Notes under the pieces: model-generated
Databases searched by the model: none
Told to the model about the DNA's origin: nothing
Seen by the model: only the letters and a program-made list of their open reading frames with translations
Source of the DNA: Bacteroidales bacterium UBA3742
GTDB taxonomy: Bacteria > Bacteroidota > Bacteroidia > Bacteroidales > Paludibacteraceae
DNA length: 11,838 bases
Reading direction: 5' to 3'
Assembly (NCBI GenBank): GCA_002371785.1
Contig: DFGU01000041.1
Span: 1 to 11,838, forward strand
Program-made: the position numbers and the translations under genes
Shown here: positions 6,796 to 11,838 of the stretch, piece by piece
Layout: each line of letters begins with the position of its first letter
Numbering within the stretch: the first letter of the stretch is position 1

Positions 6796-7921
6796 ATATT
6801 TTATCATAGCAGGAGAAGCTTCGGGGGACAAACATGCGGCTGCGCTGATAGAGCAACTGAAGGTGCATGACCCCGAAGCCCAATTTAGCGGACTCGGCGG
6901 CGACCTAATGGCTGCCGCCGGGTGCTGTTTGCACCGGCACTACCGCGAGATGGCCTTTATGGCCTTTGTGGAGGTGCTGCGCAATCTGGGGCGTGTGCGC
7001 AAGAATTTTCAGGCAGCTAAGGAGGCCCTAAGGCAAGAAAAGCCGGACGTACTGATACTAATCGACTACCCCAGCTTCAACCTCCGCATGGCGGCCTACT
7101 GCCGCCGTCATCTGCCCGGCACGAAAGTGGTCTATTATATCCCGCCCAAGGTATGGGCCTGGAAGCGGTGGCGCGTACACAAGATCGCGCGGCTATGCGA
7201 CCTGGTGCTGGGTATCTTCCCCTTCGAACCGGATTTTTACAAACGGTACGGATACCGCTGCGAGTACGTAGGCAATCCTACGGCGGAGCAGGTGAGGGCG
7301 TATAAGCTGTCAGCCGTCAGCCATCAGCATTCAGCCGTCAGCCGTCAGCATAGGATAGTCATCTTGCCGGGAAGCCGGCAGAGCGAGGTAAGGCATTGTC
7401 TGCCCGTCATGCTGGAGGCGGCCAGACGGATACCGGGCTATCAGATCGTCGTGACCGCAGCGCCGGGACTGGACGACGTGTTCTATACCCCATATCTAAA
7501 GGAGGGAGAACAACTGACCCGAGAGACTTACGCAGCCGTACAAACAGCCCAAGCGGCTATCGTCAATTCAGGTACGGCTACGCTGGAGACGGCCATGCTG
7601 GGTTGTCCGCAGGTGGCGGTTTATCACCTTGCCGCAGCCTGGCTGCTGGGAGCTATTCGTTGGACACAACCGCTGCTGTTCCAGATTCGGTATTTCACGT
7701 TGGTCAACATTCTGAGCGGCCGGGAGACGATACGCGAACTGGTAGCCAACGACTTTACCGCAGATAAAGTAGCCCAAGAACTACAGCTGCTGCTGAATGA
7801 TAAGGCCTATTCACAAAACATGCTCGCAGACTACGAGCATATTCAAACAATCTTAGGTACGCAAGCCTCGGCCAGAACAGCGGCAGAGCGTATCATCCAT
7901 TTGATCACATCGCGGCAATAA
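6788..7921 (+). CDS. lpxB: Lipid-A-disaccharide synthase LpxB
   Basis: This is a 377-residue glycosyltransferase (GT19). LpxB joins UDP-2,3-diacylglucosamine and lipid X to give lipid A disaccharide-1-phosphate at the inner membrane. Family motifs present: GEASGDKH (9-16), KVWAW (121-125), GNPT (162-165), LPGSR (193-197) and VNSGTATLE (259-267) in the nucleotide-sugar binding half. Length is near the usual 380. The start is GTG: an in-frame TAG at 6770-6772 blocks extension, and MARYFIIAGEASGD aligns with family N-termini. Residues 173-188, in the linker before LPGSR, are encoded by a heptanucleotide array and contain SAVSHQH followed by SAVSRQH. The reading frame stays open, so the enzyme is probably functional. 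Its last 17 nt overlap the convergent small membrane-protein gene. Confidence 0.95.
   Translation: MARYFIIAGEASGDKHAAALIEQLKVHDPEAQFSGLGGDLMAAAGCCLHRHYREMAFMAFVEVLRNLGRVRKNFQAAKEALRQEKPDVLILIDYPSFNLRMAAYCRRHLPGTKVVYYIPPKVWAWKRWRVHKIARLCDLVLGIFPFEPDFYKRYGYRCEYVGNPTAEQVRAYKLSAVSHQHSAVSRQHRIVILPGSRQSEVRHCLPVMLEAARRIPGYQIVVTAAPGLDDVFYTPYLKEGEQLTRETYAAVQTAQAAIVNSGTATLETAMLGCPQVAVYHLAAAWLLGAIRWTQPLLFQIRYFTLVNILSGRETIRELVANDFTADKVAQELQLLLNDKAYSQNMLADYEHIQTILGTQASARTAAERIIHLITSRQ
7304..7352. repeat. In-frame heptanucleotide array (CAGCCGT family) inside lpxB
   Basis: Seven 7-bp units are present: a degenerate AAGCTGT, then CAGCCGT, CAGCCAT, CAGCATT, CAGCCGT, CAGCCGT and CAGCATA. Because 3 x 7 = 21 nt, the array reads as a 7-residue peptide repeat (SAVSHQH, SAVSRQH) at LpxB residues 175-188. 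It falls in the inter-domain linker, directly before the conserved ILPGSR strand-loop, so it is an addition that need not disturb either Rossmann-like half. Confidence 0.88.
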
Positions 7922-8183
7922 ACGAGGCCAGGATATACGGCAGAGCACCAATCAAGACGCCCTTGCTGAGTCTCCAACTCTCCGTAGTATAAAACAGGAA
8001 TATGAGCGCCAGGTCGGGAAAGACACTGACGAAGAGCAGTTTGCTGATAATTCCACCTACAGCAAAATTGAGTTGCTTCAGCGGCATCCATAGCCCCATC
8101 GTGTCAATATAGACCAGTCCGAAGATAGCCGGCAGCAGCAGGCCTATCACGATACCTATCCAATACTTATCAAAGCGCTGCAT
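7905..8183 (-). CDS. Small three-helix membrane protein of unknown function
   Basis: This 92-residue protein is not assigned to a family. Three hydrophobic segments are visible: about 8-26 (WIGIVIGLLLPAIFGLVYI), 42-65 and 74-91, with few charged residues between them, so it should be an inner-membrane protein with almost no soluble domain. The reading frame is supported by its tight coupling to surE: its ATG lies 14 nt inside the end of surE. Its last 17 nt overlap the convergent 3' end of lpxB. It is the last gene of the minus-strand block. Being between surE and lpxB hints at an envelope role, but that is only an inference from context. Confidence 0.75.
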   Translation of the reverse strand: MQRFDKYWIGIVIGLLLPAIFGLVYIDTMGLWMPLKQLNFAVGGIISKLLFVSVFPDLALIFLFYTTESWRLSKGVLIGALPYILASFIAAM

Positions 8184-8901
8184 AGTAAGTCATATCTATT
8201 GTAGCGGGTTGCACGCTCAAGTAGCCGTCGGCCAAAGCACGTATATCAGTGTCCTGGGCCTCAGGTTCTTGATTGACGAAGTTGCCTCCCAGTTCGTAAT
8301 ACGTACGTCCCTCAGCGTCGGTATGCTCCACCATTTCTTTGTCCCAGAAGCCGAGGCACTGACGCGTCCATCTGACACCAGCGATAGGACCTACCGGGGC
8401 ATTGATATTATAGCATAGGCGCGGGGCAAATCCCTCGGCGAGTAGATGTTCCACTATCTGAGTGAGGTACGGACGGATATACTGCAGATCGACGTCCATC
8501 GCATGGCTGTCGATCGAGAAACCGATGGCGGGTATGCCATGTTCGGCACCCACGAAGCAAGCACCCATCGTACCTGAGTACATGATATTGACCGAGCAGT
8601 TGTTGCCGTGGTTGATACCGCTCACCAGCAAGTCCGGAAGGGCATCCACCATGACGGCTTCCAGCCCGAGCTTGACGCAGTCGGCTGGCGTACCATTGGT
8701 GGTCAGCACGCGTACGCCGGGTATGTCGCATTCGACAGGCATTAGGTAGAGCGGTTTGGCCACCGATATACAGGCGGCATGACCACTACGGGGAGAGTCA
8801 GGCGCGATGACGGTCACCTCGCCCAAGCGGCTCATCTCCTCGGCCAGCAAACGTATGCCGGGAGTGCCCCATCCGTCGTCGTTGGTAATGAGAATACGCA
8901 T
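8170..8901 (-). CDS. surE: 5'/3'-nucleotidase SurE
   Basis: This is a 243-residue metal-dependent phosphatase that releases phosphate from nucleoside monophosphates (and in some species exopolyphosphate). It is often linked to stationary-phase survival and nucleotide salvage. The N-terminus MRILITNDDG supplies the metal ligands Asp8 and Asp9. Ser39 in PDSPRSGH and Asn97 in SGINHGNN complete the SurE active site. Length is typical. The ATG at 8901 is chosen because the family starts exactly at this motif; an upstream GTG/ATG reading would add nine residues encoded only by the heptad repeat. The gene begins 16 nt after the glmM stop and its 3' end overlaps the small membrane-protein gene by 14 nt. 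Confidence 0.96.
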   Translation of the reverse strand: MRILITNDDGWGTPGIRLLAEEMSRLGEVTVIAPDSPRSGHAACISVAKPLYLMPVECDIPGVRVLTTNGTPADCVKLGLEAVMVDALPDLLVSGINHGNNCSVNIMYSGTMGACFVGAEHGIPAIGFSIDSHAMDVDLQYIRPYLTQIVEHLLAEGFAPRLCYNINAPVGPIAGVRWTRQCLGFWDKEMVEHTDAEGRTYYELGGNFVNQEPEAQDTDIRALADGYLSVQPATIDMTYYAAL

Positions 8902-8903
8902 AG

Positions 8904-8932
8904 CATTTACCATTTGGTCATTTACCATTTAC
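8904..8932. repeat. Heptanucleotide tandem repeat (GTAAATG family) at the glmM-surE junction
   Basis: On the plus strand the units are CATTTAC (8904-8910), CATTTGGT (8911-8918, one extra base), CATTTAC (8919-8925) and CATTTAC (8926-8932). Read in the direction of transcription they are GTAAATG-type units. The repeat covers the last three or four codons and the stop of glmM and almost the whole leader of surE. Confidence 0.8.
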
Positions 8933-10294
8933 CACGTCGATGACACGTTGTGCGAGAGCGTTGGCCTGATCCATCGTAGCGGCCTCGGAATAGACGCGTA
9001 TGATGGGTTCGGTGTTGGACTTACGCAGATGCACCCAACCATCGGCAAAGTCAATCTTGACGCCGTCGCGGTCGTTGACACGCTCGTTGCGATAGAGGTC
9101 TTTGACGCGAGCCAGAATAGCATCTACGTCGGTATCGGGCGTGAGGTCGATACGATTCTTGCTGATGCAGTATTCGGGATAGGTGCGGCGCAGCTGGCTG
9201 ACCTTGAGGTTCTGATGTGCCAGATGACTCAGGAAGAGGGCAATACCCACCAGGGCATCGCGACCGTAGTGGCACTCAGGATAGATCACGCCACCATTGC
9301 CTTCGCCACCGATGACGGCACCGGTACGCTTCATCTCTGCTACGACGTTCACCTCACCTACGGCACTCGCACTGTAGCTACCGCCATGACGGACGGTCAC
9401 GTCGCTCAGGGCACGCGTAGAGGACATATTGCTGACGGTATTACCCGGCGTATGGGTCAGCACATAGTCGGCTACACTGACCAAGGTATATTCCTCGCCA
9501 AACATCTCGCCGTTCTCGCAGATGATTGCCAGACGGTCCACGTCGGGATCTACCACGAAGCCTACGTCGGCCTTGCCGCTACGCAGCAGGTCACTGATCT
9601 CGGTCAGATGTTGCGGCAGGGGTTCGGGGTTATGCGGGAAGCGGCCGTTAGGCGTGCAGTTAAGCTCAATGATATTCTCTACGCCCAGGGCGCGCAGGAT
9701 AGCCGGGATAGCCAGGCCTCCTACGGAATTGACGCAGTCGATAGCTACTGTGAAGTTGCGGGCACGGATGGTCTCTACGTCCACCAGTTTCAAAGAGAGT
9801 ACATCCTGCACGTGTTGCGGGAGATAGTCACGGTGGGTGATGTGACCCAGGTCGTCCACCTCAGCAAACGTAAAGTCCTCCTTCTCGGCGATAGCCAACA
9901 CACCCTTACCCTCGGCATCGTTGAGGAACTCGCCGTGCTCGTTGAGGAGTTTGAGGGCATTCCACTGCTTGGGGTTATGGCTGGCGGTGAGGATGATACC
10001 GCCGGCAGCTTGTTCATGCACGACAGCCAGTTCGGTGGTAGGCGTGGTAGCCAGACCGATATTGACCACGTCGTAGCCCATACCGATGAGTGTACCGCAT
10101 ACGATATGATCTACCATCTCGCCGCTCAGGCGTGCATCACGTCCTACGACAATCTTGCGGTTCTGGGGCAGCGCCGCACGACGCTGGGTGGCATACGCTG
10201 CCGTGAAACGAACTATATCAACGGGATTCAAACCCTCTCCAACGCATCCGCCTATCGTTCCGCGGATACCGGAAATACTCTTAACAAGACTCAT
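8918..10294 (-). CDS. glmM: Phosphoglucosamine mutase (alpha-D-phosphohexomutase family)
   Basis: This 458-residue enzyme interconverts glucosamine-6-phosphate and glucosamine-1-phosphate, leading to UDP-GlcNAc for peptidoglycan and lipid A. All four family loops are intact: the phosphoserine loop TASHNP with Ser105, the metal loop DPDVDR (249-254), the sugar-binding loop GEGNGG (330-335) and the phosphate-binding loop RKSNTEP (424-430). The N-terminus SLVKSISGIRGTIGG is the version found in Bacteroidetes. Because related mutases act on mannose or glucose phosphates, glmM is the likely but not proven specificity. The start lies 1 nt after the stop of the DUF4827-like gene. The final residues (NGK) and stop are encoded by the adjacent heptad repeat. 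Confidence 0.92.
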   Translation of the reverse strand: MSLVKSISGIRGTIGGCVGEGLNPVDIVRFTAAYATQRRAALPQNRKIVVGRDARLSGEMVDHIVCGTLIGMGYDVVNIGLATTPTTELAVVHEQAAGGIILTASHNPKQWNALKLLNEHGEFLNDAEGKGVLAIAEKEDFTFAEVDDLGHITHRDYLPQHVQDVLSLKLVDVETIRARNFTVAIDCVNSVGGLAIPAILRALGVENIIELNCTPNGRFPHNPEPLPQHLTEISDLLRSGKADVGFVVDPDVDRLAIICENGEMFGEEYTLVSVADYVLTHTPGNTVSNMSSTRALSDVTVRHGGSYSASAVGEVNVVAEMKRTGAVIGGEGNGGVIYPECHYGRDALVGIALFLSHLAHQNLKVSQLRRTYPEYCISKNRIDLTPDTDVDAILARVKDLYRNERVNDRDGVKIDFADGWVHLRKSNTEPIIRVYSEAATMDQANALAQRVIDVVNGK

Positions 10295-10295
10295 A

Positions 10296-10862
10296 TTATC
10301 GTTTGATTTTCATTTTCATTATATAGCAGTAGGGGGTCACCGAGTTCTGGTCGGCGGTGAAGCCCAACTTGCTGGGGCATATGATCTGGCACTCGGCATT
10401 GGTGTACTTCATATACGTCACGGCCACGTGCCATCCGGTCGCCTCGCAGGTGGAGGTATTGAGGTACTTAAACTCGGTAGGATACGCCTGATCAAGCGTG
10501 GACCAATAGCTAAGGGTGTCCGCATTCTCGGTGAGGGCAAACTTACGGTAGCGCATCACGACGGTCTCCTGCGCATCAATCGGATCCAGATGGATCGTAT
10601 CACCATCCTCCACGCTGATCGAATCACCGGCCTGACGAAGATGGAAATAGAGGTTGTCGTAGCCGGGCACGAGCAGGTAGTCGTTCTCGGCCCACACGTA
10701 GTCATCGGCCGGCTCAGTGGTGAGCACGTTGATATTATTGCGCGAGATGAAGTTCTCAATGAGTTTGTTCTCGGCTTTACGTTGCTGCGAGTAACTGTTT
10801 TTGTTGCAGCCGGTGAGCACCATGCACAGAGTGGCTGCGAGTAGGATAAGTATCTTTTTCAT
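10296..10862 (-). CDS. Lipoprotein, DUF4827-like, probably a divergent FKBP fold
   Basis: This 188-residue protein has a type II signal peptide: KK, a hydrophobic run and the lipobox LTGC with Cys19, so it should be lipid-anchored in the envelope. I recognise it from memory as DUF4827-like, a Bacteroidales family often next to glmM. The segments ETVVMRYRKFAL (99-110) and QIICPSKLGFTAD (159-171) followed by VTPYCYI (175-181) line up with strands of the FKBP domain in the gene immediately upstream, suggesting a degenerate FKBP fold. It overlaps that gene by one base (TGATG) and ends 1 nt before glmM, so the three are probably co-translated. Isomerase activity is not established. Confidence 0.8.
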   Translation of the reverse strand: MKKILILLAATLCMVLTGCNKNSYSQQRKAENKLIENFISRNNINVLTTEPADDYVWAENDYLLVPGYDNLYFHLRQAGDSISVEDGDTIHLDPIDAQETVVMRYRKFALTENADTLSYWSTLDQAYPTEFKYLNTSTCEATGWHVAVTYMKYTNAECQIICPSKLGFTADQNSVTPYCYIMKMKIKR

Positions 10863-11389
10863 CAGTGTATAGTTATTTCGATTCGTACGTTAGAATATGG
10901 CGGTATGTTGTCGGCGCCGTCCACGCCAAAGGCAGCATGCCATGGGGCCAGTATGCGTCCCTGTTCGCCGCGACGGAGTTCGCGCAGGGCATACTCGATG
11001 CCAAGCGGCAGTTCGCCACGCCCTAAGGTGAACTCACCCTCTACGTCCTGGAGCAGGTCCTGACCGTCGAGCGTATAGACGAGCATGTGGATTTGAACGG
11101 GTTCGCCCATCTTGGGCTGTTCGTTATCCGGCATCTCGGTAGTGCGGGCCACCCATGCGCCCTGGTTGCACTGCGCATAGCGGAGCACGGTATCGGCCTG
11201 GACATAACGTATCACCTCGCGATCAGCCTCCTCGGCCATACGCTGATTGACCTGAATCATCGCCACCAGATTGGAGTCGCGTTGACTCCGGTGATCCCGA
11301 TTGGCAGGACGTTGCGGTCCTTGAGGGCCACCACCGCCGCAAGCCGTCAGCAGGATGATACATGCGATATATCCGACGAGTCGTTTCAT
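10862..11389 (-). CDS. FKBP-type peptidyl-prolyl isomerase-like lipoprotein
   Basis: This 175-residue protein has a lipoprotein signal (lipobox LTAC, Cys17) followed by a Gly/Pro-rich spacer. Residues about 36-90 form a helical N-terminal region. Residues about 94-174 resemble an FKBP domain: GEPVQIHMLVYTLDGQDLL (95-113), the LPLGIEYALRELRRGEQGRILAP bulge-helix-strand region (127-149) and AAFGVDGADNIPPYSNVRIEI (152-171), matching the usual AYG...IPPN...F.V pattern. It would assist folding of envelope proteins, as in the GldI/Mip-type lipoproteins of this phylum. The ATG overlaps the stop of the upstream regulator gene as ATGA, and the stop overlaps the next ATG as TGATG. Confidence 0.85.
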   Translation of the reverse strand: MKRLVGYIACIILLTACGGGGPQGPQRPANRDHRSQRDSNLVAMIQVNQRMAEEADREVIRYVQADTVLRYAQCNQGAWVARTTEMPDNEQPKMGEPVQIHMLVYTLDGQDLLQDVEGEFTLGRGELPLGIEYALRELRRGEQGRILAPWHAAFGVDGADNIPPYSNVRIEITIH

Positions 11390-11838
11390 TCGTTAGAGCG
11401 TTTTTGGCGTTTGTATTCCGAGGGCGTCATGCCGTAGGTGTTCTTAAAGCACTTGGAGAAATAGCGTGAGTCGTTCATGCCGACCATGTAGGTAATCTCC
11501 GTGATATTGTAGTCGCCCGACTCCAGCAGTTGGGCCGCACGCTTGATACGTATCTCGCGGATGAACTCCACGGGGCTAAGGCCGGTCATTCCCTTCAGCT
11601 TATTGAAGAAGACGGTACGTCCCATATGCATATCATCCACCAGTTCGTCCACGGTCAACTCGTTGTTGTCCATCTCGCGATCCATGATGTTGAGCAGCTT
11701 AGCCAGGAAGGTGTCGCCCGACAGTTGGTCGTCGTTGTCTTGGGGTTCCAGACGCAGTAGTCGGTCGCGATAGCGGGCCTCTAGTTGCTCACGTTGCGCC
11801 AGAATATTCTGCACGCGCGCACGCAGGTACTCAGGTTC
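11386..11838 (-). CDS. C-terminus of a regulator with AraC-type DNA-binding domain, probably a hybrid two-component system protein (partial)
   Basis: The reading frame is open to the window end, so only the last 150 residues are visible. They begin EPEYLRARVQNILAQREQL, which matches the linker that follows the receiver domain in Bacteroidetes hybrid two-component regulators. An AraC-family domain with two helix-turn-helix units follows: LTVDELVDDMHMGRTVFFNKLKG and ITEITYMVGMNDSRYFSKCFK, ending GMTPSEYKRQK. Full proteins of this class span the membrane, sense glycans or other envelope signals, phosphorylate their own receiver and activate transcription, often of polysaccharide utilisation genes. 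The sensor, kinase and receiver parts would lie to the right. The stop overlaps the FKBP start by 4 nt. A stand-alone response regulator with an AraC domain is an alternative. Confidence 0.85.
   Translation of the reverse strand, partial: EPEYLRARVQNILAQREQLEARYRDRLLRLEPQDNDDQLSGDTFLAKLLNIMDREMDNNELTVDELVDDMHMGRTVFFNKLKGMTGLSPVEFIREIRIKRAAQLLESGDYNITEITYMVGMNDSRYFSKCFKNTYGMTPSEYKRQKRSNE

Noticed and set aside
7304..7352. CRISPR-like array
   Set aside because: Units are 7 bp, contiguous and without spacers, so this is a simple tandem repeat.
8902..8928. Nine-residue extension of SurE
   Set aside because: It is encoded only by the junction repeat; the family begins at MRILITNDDG, and glmM coding sequence overlaps the extension.
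8807..10306. Long plus-strand open frame of about 499 codons opposite glmM
   Set aside because: It is antisense to glmM, which has all four catalytic loops of its family. The antisense translation shows no recognisable domain and no start signal, so it is a by-product of codon usage.

Overview
The window is chromosomal DNA from a member of the Bacteroidetes, most likely order Bacteroidales. Four things support this. Promoters have the TTGC-N19-TAnnTTTG architecture of that phylum. Clear Shine-Dalgarno sites are lacking. The right edge carries the AraC-type tail of what looks like a hybrid two-component regulator. The gene set (rsfS-ftsH, a DUF4827-like lipoprotein beside a Bacteroidales-type glmM, lpxB, surE) fits. 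Genus cannot be fixed from what is visible.

Left edge (1-606): the first 18 bases are the 5' end of a 16S rRNA gene on the minus strand, so an rRNA operon runs off the left side. Its leader (about 19-296) holds several hairpins and a boxA-like element, preceded by a well-formed promoter at 302-332. A divergent promoter with an almost identical core (556-586) drives a secreted esterase (607-1383), which ends at a strong intrinsic terminator.

Plus-strand block (1434-7921): one promoter precedes rsfS (ribosome silencing), ftsH (membrane AAA+ protease), a large exported M16 zinc peptidase and lpxB (lipid A disaccharide synthase). Spacing is tight or overlapping, so this is probably one operon for ribosome hibernation, envelope proteolysis and lipid A synthesis.

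Minus-strand block (11838-7905): the C-terminus of a probable hybrid two-component regulator (cut by the window end), an FKBP-like lipoprotein, a second DUF4827-like lipoprotein, glmM (UDP-GlcNAc precursor synthesis), surE (nucleotide phosphatase) and a small three-helix membrane protein. Nearly all junctions overlap or abut, which suggests translational coupling. The two blocks converge with overlapping 3' ends at 7905-7921.

The most unusual signal is a set of unrelated 7-bp tandem repeats. They fill the rsfS-ftsH, M16-lpxB and glmM-surE junctions, and one array sits in frame inside lpxB, where it encodes a duplicated heptapeptide. The repeat sequence differs at each place but the period is 7 every time. 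No complete new defence or mobile system is visible; the rest is housekeeping.
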